This document shows, piece after piece, positions 26,600-34,520 of a stretch of 64,000 bases of DNA. The stretch is taken from contig NZ_FNGG01000001.1 in assembly GCF_900102915.1 (NCBI RefSeq), positions 1 through 64,000 on the forward strand, given 5' to 3'. The stretch is from Salinimicrobium catena (lineage in GTDB: Bacteria > Bacteroidota > Bacteroidia > Flavobacteriales > Flavobacteriaceae). The notes beneath the pieces were generated by a model, which saw only the letters and a program-made list of their open reading frames with translations, was not told the DNA's origin and ran no database searches. The position numbers and the translations under genes were made by a program. The stretch's first letter is position 1; the number at the start of each line of letters is the position of its first letter.

Positions 26600-27424
26600 G
26601 TGAAAAATGTTTTAATCCCAACCGATTTTTCCAAGAGCGCCGAACTTGCAGCCAAATACGGGGTAGAGATCGCCAAACAACTCAATTCCGGAGTGACCTT
26701 TTTGCATATTATCTCGACCCCGGTGGAATGGAAAAAGATCCCCCTGGAAAAAGAGTCGCTTTATCCGGAAACAAAAGCCGCCATAGGGAGTGCGAAAGAT
26801 GCCCTTTTCAAACTGGAAAGAATGGCCGAAAATCAAGGCGTGGATGCCTGTACTTCCTTAATTTTTAATACAGGGATCGAGGAAATACCGAAATACATCA
26901 GCAAAAACAGCTACAACCTGGTGGTGATGGGTACCCATGGGCAAAAGGGAATCGACAAGGTTATGGGCACCAATACCCTTAAGGTGATCAACAGATCTAC
27001 CGTGCCGGTACTTGCAGTGAAGTTAACCGACAGGCACAGCTTACCTAAAAACTGGGTCTTGGTATCAGATTTTCAGGATGAATCCAGGGAGAAATTCGAA
27101 ACCCTGCTGGAGCTGGCACAAGGCCTTCAAGCCCACATACAAGTGCTTTATGTCAACACCCCGTATTATTTCCTTGAAAGCGGGGACATTCAGGACAAAA
27201 TGGAGGGCTTCCTGAGCACAATGCCTAAGGACCGGGTGAAAAGAAATATAATCAACGCCCGTAACGAGGAACGCGGGATCGAAAATTTTCTAAAATCCTG
27301 CGAATGTGATTTGGTAGCGGTGGTCACGCATGGCCGATCTGGCCTTTTGCCGCTCTTTAGAAGAAGCATGAGCGAGAGACTTATCAACCACCTGACGATA
27401 CCGGTGCTGAGTCTCAATACCTAA
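26600..27424 (+). CDS. Universal stress protein, two tandem Usp domains
   Basis: A 274-residue protein with two Usp domains. Domain 1 is residues 1-142 (KNVLIPTDFSKSAELAAKYG; ATP-loop-like VVMGTHGQKGIDKVMGTNTL). Domain 2 is about 148-274 (NWVLVSDFQDESREKFETLL; VAVVTHGRSGLLPLFRRSMS). Tandem Usp proteins often bind nucleotides and respond to starvation or low oxygen, and nothing here narrows that. The start is GTG at 26600, as no ATG is in frame before the conserved N-terminus. It converges with the unknown lipoprotein gene, four bases between stops. Confidence 0.95.
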   Translation: MKNVLIPTDFSKSAELAAKYGVEIAKQLNSGVTFLHIISTPVEWKKIPLEKESLYPETKAAIGSAKDALFKLERMAENQGVDACTSLIFNTGIEEIPKYISKNSYNLVVMGTHGQKGIDKVMGTNTLKVINRSTVPVLAVKLTDRHSLPKNWVLVSDFQDESREKFETLLELAQGLQAHIQVLYVNTPYYFLESGDIQDKMEGFLSTMPKDRVKRNIINARNEERGIENFLKSCECDLVAVVTHGRSGLLPLFRRSMSERLINHLTIPVLSLNT

Positions 27425-27427
27425 CAA

Positions 27428-28102
27428 TTAGAAATTGAGCTCCTGTACGTTCACCAATCCGCTACCCGCGGCTGCCACGGAAACCAGGAGATAGTCCTCG
27501 CCCGGCACGATCTCGGTTATTCTGAAATCCTGAATTTTTCCGGTGAGAAAGATGCCATCAAAAACTTCAAATTGAGAATTCAGCTTGTCGTTTATGCTTT
27601 TCAATTGTTCCTCAATTACTGGCGAAAAATTGAACCTCATCTTCTTTTTAAGGCTGCTGTACATAAAGGTATTCGCCAGCACCTGGATGAACTTGTTCAT
27701 AAGCCAGCTCCTGTTCTCCCCTTCCAGGGAATAATCATTTACAAAGATCTCCTGTTTTTCTTTCTCAAATTGCAGGGAGGCATGAAAATTAAGCCTCAGG
27801 ATCTTGTTCTTGAAAAAGGAGGTGAGGGTTTTGATGCGAAGGATGAGGGCAAGATCAAAATTCTCTTTCCCGCTTTTCCGAAGCGAAAGCGCCAGGATCT
27901 GGGCATATTCTGAAGTCTCCTCCTTACTGTGATCATCACGGATCACCTCGCCAACCAGCTCCTTTCTAAGATAGGCTTCCAAAACCTTATAACTGATCTT
28001 TACCGGCAGGTTCAGGACCAGGTTTTCTTGTGGCTTTTCAATGTTCTCCATACCTGTTGATTTACAGGAGAAGATAAGAAAAAAGAAGCTCTGAAGCCTC
28101 AC
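27428..28102 (-). CDS. Putative lipoprotein of unknown function
   Basis: A 224-residue protein that I do not recognise. From the GTG at 28102 the N-terminus is MRLQSFFFLIFSCKSTG, a short signal with a possible lipobox (LIFSC). Without it, an internal ATG (MENIEKPQ) would start a cytoplasmic form. A stop lies four codons before the GTG, so no longer start exists. The body alternates beta-like strands and charged helices (VKISYKVLEAYLRKELVGEV, RNRS-free core, RFNFSPVIEEQLKSINDKLN) and ends with YLLVSVAAAGSGLVN. The repeated-strand look resembles lipid-binding or DUF4403-like envelope proteins, but I could not confirm it. Confidence 0.7.
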   Translation of the reverse strand: MRLQSFFFLIFSCKSTGMENIEKPQENLVLNLPVKISYKVLEAYLRKELVGEVIRDDHSKEETSEYAQILALSLRKSGKENFDLALILRIKTLTSFFKNKILRLNFHASLQFEKEKQEIFVNDYSLEGENRSWLMNKFIQVLANTFMYSSLKKKMRFNFSPVIEEQLKSINDKLNSQFEVFDGIFLTGKIQDFRITEIVPGEDYLLVSVAAAGSGLVNVQELNF

Positions 28103-28234
28103 AAGAGAGGGTTAAAAGAACTTCTACAAATGGTCAAAACCCATTAATGATTGATTGTAATTAACTAATATTCAGGTATTTAAAATCATAAAAATGACGT
28201 AACTTAATTTACACTAATTTAAAATTTGAGTACT

Positions 28235-28711
28235 ATGAAAAAGATGATTTACAGTTCGTTGAAGAAATGGTCGTTTTTAGTTACCATGATGCTCTTATCT
28301 GCAGGTATTTTTGCCCAGGACATGTCATACGACAATGCGAAGAAAGAAATTGAAGAGGAATTTGGAATGTTCCCTAGCATGTTCGAAGTATTCCCTGAAC
28401 ATGCCCTGGGGGGAGCCTGGGAAAGCTTCAAAAAACTGAATAGTCCCGAGAGCAAGATCCCGGCCAAATACAGGGAACTTTTACAATTGGCTGTAGCCGC
28501 TCAAATTCCCTGTGATTATTGTATTCATTATCACACCGCCTCGGCCAAAGCTTATGGTGCGACCGAAGAGGAAATACAGGAGGCTGTTGCCCAGGGTGCC
28601 CAAACCAGACACTGGAGCATGATCTTGCAGGGCAATCAGATAGATTTTGAAAAATTCAAATCTGAGTTTGATGCAATGATGCAGCACATGGCTGCAAAGT
28701 CAAAAAAGTAA
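28235..28711 (+). CDS. Secreted carboxymuconolactone decarboxylase / AhpD-like protein
   Basis: A 158-residue protein with a signal peptide (about residues 1-28, ending AGIFAQ) and an AhpD-like all-helical domain. The CxxC pair with following His is IPCDYCIHYHTASAKAYGA, the AhpD redox centre. GATEEEIQEAVAQGAQ is the conserved helix after it. AhpD-like proteins work as peroxidase partners or decarboxylases, and here the protein is exported. A TTG nine bases upstream is in frame, but the ATG at 28235 gives the better signal peptide. A terminator follows at once. Confidence 0.92.
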   Translation: MKKMIYSSLKKWSFLVTMMLLSAGIFAQDMSYDNAKKEIEEEFGMFPSMFEVFPEHALGGAWESFKKLNSPESKIPAKYRELLQLAVAAQIPCDYCIHYHTASAKAYGATEEEIQEAVAQGAQTRHWSMILQGNQIDFEKFKSEFDAMMQHMAAKSKK

Positions 28712-28727
28712 GATCCTGCCAAGGGTC

Positions 28728-28757
28728 AAAAAACCACCTGTTACAGGTGGTTTTTTA
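28728..28757 (+). terminator. Terminator after the AhpD-like gene
   Basis: ACCACCTG (28733-28740), loop TTA, CAGGTGGT, flanked by A- and T-runs. The ACCACCT stem recurs in the hairpins at 29232 and 29582. Confidence 0.9.
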
Positions 28758-28763
28758 TTAAAC

Positions 28764-29102
28764 TCAATTGGTTAAATACCATCCTAAGGCGAGCAGTGCT
28801 AATCCAATGATTCCAAAGACCGCGAACCATAGGTTATGATCCTTTGCTTTCATGTAATCCTTAAAAAGTTTTTTCTCCAGTCGAAGGTTGGTGAGGTATC
28901 TTTTCACTCCCACCCCCAATGCATGTTCACCTTTGGAGGTGATCCTAAAGATCCCTCGAGCTCCTGCCCGAATAAGATCGAACCTTTGCAGCATCTGAAA
29001 AACCTGTATCTCCTTCTGATCCTTTAGCTCAACAATCCTTTTTCCTGATCTGAACTTTCGCAGGAAGCGCTCTTCCAGACCGCCTATTTCTTTAGTTAAC
29101 AT
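28764..29102 (-). CDS. Small protein of unknown function with C-terminal membrane segment
   Basis: A 112-residue protein that I do not recognise. Residues about 1-60 are charged and helix-rich (EERFLRKFRSGKRIVELKDQ, then EIQVFQMLQRFDLIRAGARGIFRITSKGEHA in two overlapping pieces) and resemble a small winged-helix fold. Residues about 92-110 (LWFAVFGIIGLALLALGW) form one membrane helix. The ATG at 29102 is the likely start. The frame continues upstream to 29228, but that part runs through tRNA-like and hairpin sequence and is not credible as protein. The gene converges with the AhpD-like gene and shares its terminator region. Confidence 0.7.
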   Translation of the reverse strand: MLTKEIGGLEERFLRKFRSGKRIVELKDQKEIQVFQMLQRFDLIRAGARGIFRITSKGEHALGVGVKRYLTNLRLEKKLFKDYMKAKDHNLWFAVFGIIGLALLALGWYLTN

Positions 29103-29225
29103 AATATTAAGATTTGGGGCGGCGAAAATAGTCCTTCCCGGGAAACTGGCAAATAAAAACGTGGGAATAGGAGAATTTAGTGGAAAAAGCCCCGCAGCCT
29201 CGGCGGAACCGGTGACCTTCAGAAA

Positions 29226-29255
29226 CAAAAAACCACCTCAAAAAAAGGTGGTTTG
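29226..29255. terminator. ACCACCT-stem hairpin beside the transposase relic
   Basis: AAACCACCT (29230-29238) and AGGTGGTTT (29246-29254) pair over a short A-rich loop. On the minus strand a T-run follows, as in a terminator. It is almost a copy of the hairpin downstream of the tRNA gene (29577-29603), including the GAAACAAAAA lead-in. Confidence 0.7.
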
Positions 29256-29521
29256 GTATAGCATTGACTAAATTAGCTCACTGGTATAGAGAAGTTGAAG
29301 AAGCCGGGTTCAGATCATTTAATACAGTAGCTAACAGCATAAAACTTAACTACAGTACCATTTTAAACTACTTCCATAACAGAAGCACAAATGCCTCTGC
29401 AGAATCTTTTTATGCAAAGATAAAGGCCTTCAGAAGTCAATTTAAAGGAGTGAAAAAATGTAGAATTCTTCTTGTTCAGATTAAACCAGAATCTTTGCCT
29501 AATCCCCAACATTTAGAATGA
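29255..29521 (+). pseudogene. ISL3-type (ISAon1-like) transposase, C-terminal relic with frameshift
   Basis: The frame from 29255 encodes the end of a DDE transposase of the ISL3/ISAon1 type: ALTKLAHWYREVEEAGFRSF, then LNYSTILNYFHNRSTNASAE and SFYAKIKAFRSQFKGV. In intact relatives the text goes on as (N)VEFFLFRL..L. Here that continuation sits in the next frame, starting in the A-run at 29452-29458 (VEFFLFRLNQNLCLIPN), so one extra base has shifted the frame. The N-terminal two thirds of the gene are missing. A Tyr also replaces the usual Asn in SF(N)AKIKAF. It cannot be functional. Confidence 0.8.
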
Positions 29522-29576
29522 TCCGTATATAGTAGGATTTTCTGAGAAACCCAAGCAAAGGGAAAGGGCCGGAAAC

Positions 29577-29605
29577 AAAAAAACCACCTTAATAAAGGTG
29601 GTTTT
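29577..29605 (-). terminator. Terminator downstream of tRNA-fMet
   Basis: On the minus strand AAAACCACCTT (29605 side) pairs with AAGGTGGTTTT and runs into T's. It lies eight bases from the tRNA 3' end. Confidence 0.85.
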
Positions 29606-29612
29606 CTCTTCG

Positions 29613-29685
<73 letters not shown>

Positions 29686-29696
29686 ATATTGCACTG

Positions 29697-29727
29697 CAAA
29701 TATACAATCACTTTTTGTTTCTCCAAA
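29697..29727 (-). promoter_or_regulatory. Promoter of tRNA-fMet (TTTG - 19 bases - TATATTTG)
   Basis: On the minus strand TTTG (rc of 29724-29727) is followed by 19 bases and TATATTTG (rc of 29697-29704), a full match to both Bacteroidota sigma boxes. The tRNA 5' end is 11 bases further on. Confidence 0.8.
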
Positions 29728-29813
29728 GGTTTTAAGGAAAATAATTTCGACAAAACCTCCTCTCATTGCTTACTATTCTTGCTGTCAGCGGATTGAACAG
29801 CATAAATCCTTTA

Positions 29814-29996
29814 TTACTGCTCTATACTTCTCGCCTCAAAAGAAATTAGCTCTCGGTCTTCAAACTGTGCATTGATTTCAATGGGATTACAACACACCTC
29901 ACAATCTTCAATATACTTTTGAAAGGAAATAGAAGAATCTAACAAAACCGATATTTCCTCCCAGCAATATGGACATTGAAAAAAATGTTCCTTCAT
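29814..29996 (-). CDS. CPXCG motif-containing cysteine-rich protein
   Basis: A 60-residue protein with two Cys pairs: QCPYCWEEIS at the start (CPxC, with W where the family often has G) and DCEVCCNPIEI in the middle. The spacing is that of a small zinc ribbon. The function is unknown. It follows the TolC-like gene with a two-base gap (stop at 29999, start at 29996) and is probably the last gene of the efflux operon transcript. Confidence 0.88.
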   Translation of the reverse strand: MKEHFFQCPYCWEEISVLLDSSISFQKYIEDCEVCCNPIEINAQFEDRELISFEARSIEQ

Positions 29997-29998
29997 TT

Positions 29999-31330
29999 TT
30001 AATATTCCACATTAAGAAGTTGACCGGTAAGTCGCAACACTTCAAGCTCTGCAAGCTTAGCGTCATATTTTGCCAGGTTCAGGCTGGTCCTGGCGTTCAA
30101 TAAATTGATCTGCGCCTGCCGGAATTCGATAGAGGAAACCTGTCCCAGTTTGTATTGTTCCTGTGTACGGTTGAAATTGTCCAGATTGGTAATCACATTT
30201 TCTTCCTGAACATGGAAAATGTATAGTTTATTCTCATAAGTCCCTAGGGCATTGGCGATATCCCTTCTTACTTCCAGCTCAACCTGCTCTTTCAAGAGAC
30301 GCTGAGTTTCATTATTGATCTTACTGTTCTGAGTTTGGATTCTGGTTCGTCCACCGTCAAAGATGTTCCAGGTAAGATTAACTCCTGCAGAAAGACCTGT
30401 AGTGCTAGTGGTGGAACCGGGAAAAAAAGCTGTCGGGCCCCCTATGTTTTGATTCCAGCCGTAAGAGCCCGTGAGACCTACGGAAGGTAAATATCCCGAT
30501 TTACTCACTTTAATATCATATTCGCTGATAGTAATGGAAGATTCACTTTGGAGGATGCGCACGTTATTTTCAGATGCCTGAGCGATCAAATTTTCTATTT
30601 GTAACATGGGAAGAAAAGTCACCGTAGTATCTACCATATAGCTTAAATTTTCCATTTCCCTGTCCAGCAACACATTGAGATCTCTTTTGGTGTTATTGAG
30701 CTGTTGTCTCGCCTGGAGCAAATTGATACTGTCATTATTAACATCCACCCGGGCGTTCAAAACAGCCAGGTTGTTTACCTGTCCATATTCATATTGATAC
30801 TTAGCTCTCACAACCCTATCCCTGGAGATCTGCATACTCTCTGCCAACACATCTATATTTTCATATAGGCGTGCAATCTCAAAATACACCGACATCAATT
30901 GCAAAATGGTATTTTCAACCGTTTCCCTTGCTTCCAGGCGGGAGAGATGATACTCTTCCTTCAGGCTTTTGAAATTATAATATCTCCCCAACCCGTCGAA
31001 CAAAAGATAATCAACATTTAAAGAACCTCTGTAAAGCTCGTTTTCGACATTATTTTGGTCAATCGTTTCTTCTCCCTGTATTTCGGTATTGCGATCGTTA
31101 ATATCATACGAGGCTCCTGCCAAGCCGGTTAGTGAAGGCAGATACCCGGAATTCCAGATACTTTGATTGTTTTCTGCGATCTCCACCCGGTTAGAGGATA
31201 TTTTTATTCCATAATTGTAATCCAAAGCGGCCTTTACGGCTTCTTCTTTTGACAGTACTGTCTCCTGCCCCATCATCTGAAAAGATATCAGGGCAGGCAA
31301 AATAAACAACCAGTTAAATATTCGCTTCAT
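29999..31330 (-). CDS. TolC-family outer-membrane efflux protein
   Basis: A 443-residue TolC-type channel. There is a signal peptide (MKRIFNWLFILPALISFQMM, then GQ), and two repeats of the long helical hairpin (LSKEEAVKAALDYNYGIKIS and later RDIANALGTYENKLY) separated by beta strands (GYLPSLTGLAGASYDIN; GYLPSVGLTGSYGWNQ; NLTWNIFDGG). The ATG at 31330 is preferred to 31378 because it starts the signal peptide. It overlaps the RND gene by 17 bases. With the adaptor and pump it forms a complete tripartite system. Confidence 0.95.
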   Translation of the reverse strand: MKRIFNWLFILPALISFQMMGQETVLSKEEAVKAALDYNYGIKISSNRVEIAENNQSIWNSGYLPSLTGLAGASYDINDRNTEIQGEETIDQNNVENELYRGSLNVDYLLFDGLGRYYNFKSLKEEYHLSRLEARETVENTILQLMSVYFEIARLYENIDVLAESMQISRDRVVRAKYQYEYGQVNNLAVLNARVDVNNDSINLLQARQQLNNTKRDLNVLLDREMENLSYMVDTTVTFLPMLQIENLIAQASENNVRILQSESSITISEYDIKVSKSGYLPSVGLTGSYGWNQNIGGPTAFFPGSTTSTTGLSAGVNLTWNIFDGGRTRIQTQNSKINNETQRLLKEQVELEVRRDIANALGTYENKLYIFHVQEENVITNLDNFNRTQEQYKLGQVSSIEFRQAQINLLNARTSLNLAKYDAKLAELEVLRLTGQLLNVEY

Positions 31331-34300
31331 GCTCTGCTTCTTCTTTCTGTTCTTTAATAGCTCTTTCCACTTCCTCACTGGAAATCCTATCTCCTGTAGC
31401 CAACCATTTTGTTCCTACTTTAAGTTTATTGCTCACAGATAATAACAGCGGCAAAAGGAACAGGGTTAGGACAGTTGCTATTGCGATTCCGTAGGAAATA
31501 GAGATCGCCATAGGTTTTAAAAATTGAGCCTGCCTGCTTTTTTCCAGCAATAAGGGTGCGAGCCCGGCAATGGTGGTCAAGGAAGTAAGATAGATCGCGC
31601 GGAATCTAGAACGGCCCGCCTGGTACAGCGCCTCCTTAAACTCCATACCTTCCCTAAGATAACTGTTGAATTTCCCGATCAAGACAAGTCCATCATTGAC
31701 CATAATTCCCACAAGAGCGATAATTCCCAAAGCCGAAAGCACGTTGATAGGGAAATCATGTATCCAATGACCCCAGGCAACTCCTATAATACTGAAGGGG
31801 ATCATGATCATTAACAATAACGGCTGACTGTAACTTCTAAAAGTAAAAGCAATGGTGGCATAGATCAGGAACAAAATAATGGGTAGTACCTTCTTGGCAG
31901 AACCGGTCAGCTTTCCTGCCTCCCTGTTCTGACCTTCATAGGAAACCGAAATACTGGGATAGGTATCAAGGATCTGAGGCATTATATTTTCCTGGATATC
32001 TGCAAGTATTTCTGTGGAACTTCCATTAGGGTCTTCCATATCTGCAGTGACCCTGATCTCACGTCTTCCGTCAAGATGACTAATGGATTCTGTTCCTCTT
32101 ATTATTTCATAATTCGCAATTTCATCAAAAGGCACTCTGCTTCCGGAAGGAGTCATAATACGCATTTCATCGAGATCTGTAATAGAGGAACGATTTTCAA
32201 GATCATATCTAACCCACACCCTTATTTCATCCTGTCCTCTTTGAAAACGTTGCGCCTGGGCTCCAAAAAAGCCATTCCTAACCTGTCTCATCACTTCACT
32301 CAGATCAAGCCCCAAAGCATAAGCATTATCTTTTAGTTTGACATTGATCTCTTTTATTCCTTTTGGATCGTTATCACTAACATCTTTTAGCAAGGAATTG
32401 TTTTCCAGGTTTTCCTTGAGTTCCTCTTTAGCCGCTTCGAGTTCGTTCAAATTGTTTCCCAGTAAAGAAACCGAAATTGGTGCGCCACCAAAATTTCCTC
32501 CCGAACCAAAAGTGAGGTTTTCCACGCCGTATACAGGTCCCACCTCATCCCTGATAGCATTGGTGATCTCAGGAGAACTAAAATCTCTTTCCTCACCCGG
32601 TAACAGGTTTACCTGTAAAGAAGCTTTGTTATTTCCGGGACCTACTCTTTTAATGATGTTTTCTACAACCTGCTTATTGCCCGACTGCCTCTCGGTGAAA
32701 TCTTCGTTTACCCTCCATGCTGCTGCTTCCACCATAGAAATAATGGAATCTGTTCTTTGTGGGTTTACCCCTTCAGGCATTAAAAGGTCAATGCTCACCC
32801 TGTCGCTGGCGATGCTTGGGAAAAGGGTGACTCTTATGATACCCCCTCCAACAGATCCCACAGTAAGTATCAATATGGCCGCCAGGACTCCCAGTGAAAA
32901 AAGCTGATTATTGATCACGAACTTCAATACCGGGGAATAGATCTTGTCACGCTGGTAGACCATGATACGATCTCCCAATCGATTTATACCGCGCATTTTG
33001 GCAAAAAATGCCCCGAAACGTCTTTTCCTGGTTTTCTGGTCCTTACTTCTATCTCTAAGGGCTCTTGAGTGAGCAATATGAGCAGGAAGTATTATCAGGG
33101 CCTCAATAAGGGAAATTCCGAGGGTAAGGATCACCACTGTTGAAACCTCTCCAAAAAATTCTCCAATCCTGCTATCAAGGAACAGAAAGGTAGAAAAAGC
33201 GAGCACCGTGGTGATTATAGCCGATATAATTGGAGGGACCACTTCCATGGTGCCATCCAGAGCAGCATGAATAGGAGATTTACCTTTTTCATATTGCTGG
33301 TAAATATTTTCTGAGATCACGATGCCGTCATCCACAAGAATTCCGATAACAATGATCATCCCAAACAGGGAAAGCACATTAATGGTCACTCCTAAAGTTC
33401 CTGCAAAAATGAACATTCCCAGGAAAGAGATGGGAAGTCCCAAAGCAACCCAAAAGGCCAGCCTGATATTTAGGAACAATGAGAGAAAGAACAGCACCAA
33501 AAGAATTCCCATCAGTCCATTTTCAAGAAGTAGCTGCGTTCTTTGCTCTAAGGTGATGGACGAATCAAAAACCACATCGAGCTGAACATTGCTGCTGCGT
33601 TGGTTGTATTCTTCGATATACTCTTTCACCTGCTTAGCGGTGGAAAGCAGATCTTCATTATTGGTGTTGCTAATGGTAATGTTTACTGCCGCATTTCCGT
33701 TAAAATAAGAAGCGTTTGGGGTTTCAGAAAACTGGTCCCGTATTTCGGCAACCTCTCCTAATCTTGTAATTTCACCGGTTTCAGAAGACAGAAGTACCAG
33801 GTCATTTAATTCATCTGCAAAATATGCGCGATTGTTGGCCCGTATTAGATAATCCTCGGCAACTGTTTTTACCGTTCCTCCTGTAGATAGAATATTGGCA
33901 CTGGCAACGGTTCTCGCCACCTCTTCAAAGGTAAGATCATGTGCCAAAAGAGCTTCTTCGCTAACTGCTATCTCTATTTCCTCCTCGGGAAACCCCGAGA
34001 TCTCGATCTGTGAAACACCGTCAAAGGTTCGAAGGTCGTTTTCAATCTGTTGAGCGATCCTTTTAAGAGTAACGAGCGGCACGTTCTCTCCACTTACGGC
34101 AAATGAGATGGTAGGTCTAACAAATTCCTGCTTTGAAACTACCAGAGGTTCCATACCCGCAGGAAAAGAGGGAACACGGTCTACCGCATTTTTCACCTCG
34201 GTCAACATCACATCGATGTTCTCATCCTGTTCGATCTCTACAGTAATGGATCCGCCGCTTTCACGGGCTACAGAGGTTACCCGGTCAATTCCTACAAGAC

Positions 34301-34520
34301 CCTTAAGGTTATCTTCAATCTTAAGAATAATTCCTTCCTCTATCTCTTCAGGAGCTGAACCGGGATAAGCAATGTTTATGTTTATGATCCTGGACTCTTC
34401 AAGCGGAAAGAATGAAGATTTCATTCGCAACGCCCCAACGATCCCAAAAATGGCAAAGGCGATGATCACTACATTGACAGCAACCTCGTACTTTATAAAA
34501 TAACTTATGATCTTTCTCAA
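31314..34520 (-). CDS. RND-family efflux transporter permease (AcrB/CzcA superfamily)
   Basis: A 1068-residue inner-membrane pump. The first membrane helix is at about residues 10-32. The porter domain follows, and further helices begin at about residue 335 (GILLVLFFLSLFLNIRLAFW). Helix 4 carries GILVDDGIVISENI, with the paired Asp residues of the proton relay. The second half repeats the plan (GIMVNDGLVLIGKFNSYLRE). There is no HME-type metal signature that I can identify, so the substrate may be organic. The start codon is TTG at 34520, fused with the adaptor stop as TTGA, a four-base overlap that suggests coupled translation. Confidence 0.96.
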   Translation of the reverse strand: MRKIISYFIKYEVAVNVVIIAFAIFGIVGALRMKSSFFPLEESRIININIAYPGSAPEEIEEGIILKIEDNLKGLVGIDRVTSVARESGGSITVEIEQDENIDVMLTEVKNAVDRVPSFPAGMEPLVVSKQEFVRPTISFAVSGENVPLVTLKRIAQQIENDLRTFDGVSQIEISGFPEEEIEIAVSEEALLAHDLTFEEVARTVASANILSTGGTVKTVAEDYLIRANNRAYFADELNDLVLLSSETGEITRLGEVAEIRDQFSETPNASYFNGNAAVNITISNTNNEDLLSTAKQVKEYIEEYNQRSSNVQLDVVFDSSITLEQRTQLLLENGLMGILLVLFFLSLFLNIRLAFWVALGLPISFLGMFIFAGTLGVTINVLSLFGMIIVIGILVDDGIVISENIYQQYEKGKSPIHAALDGTMEVVPPIISAIITTVLAFSTFLFLDSRIGEFFGEVSTVVILTLGISLIEALIILPAHIAHSRALRDRSKDQKTRKRRFGAFFAKMRGINRLGDRIMVYQRDKIYSPVLKFVINNQLFSLGVLAAILILTVGSVGGGIIRVTLFPSIASDRVSIDLLMPEGVNPQRTDSIISMVEAAAWRVNEDFTERQSGNKQVVENIIKRVGPGNNKASLQVNLLPGEERDFSSPEITNAIRDEVGPVYGVENLTFGSGGNFGGAPISVSLLGNNLNELEAAKEELKENLENNSLLKDVSDNDPKGIKEINVKLKDNAYALGLDLSEVMRQVRNGFFGAQAQRFQRGQDEIRVWVRYDLENRSSITDLDEMRIMTPSGSRVPFDEIANYEIIRGTESISHLDGRREIRVTADMEDPNGSSTEILADIQENIMPQILDTYPSISVSYEGQNREAGKLTGSAKKVLPIILFLIYATIAFTFRSYSQPLLLMIMIPFSIIGVAWGHWIHDFPINVLSALGIIALVGIMVNDGLVLIGKFNSYLREGMEFKEALYQAGRSRFRAIYLTSLTTIAGLAPLLLEKSRQAQFLKPMAISISYGIAIATVLTLFLLPLLLSVSNKLKVGTKWLATGDRISSEEVERAIKEQKEEAEHEANI

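Noticed and set aside
29103-29228. 42-residue N-terminal extension of the small unknown protein
   Set aside because: It translates tRNA-like and hairpin sequence; ATG 29102 is the sensible start.
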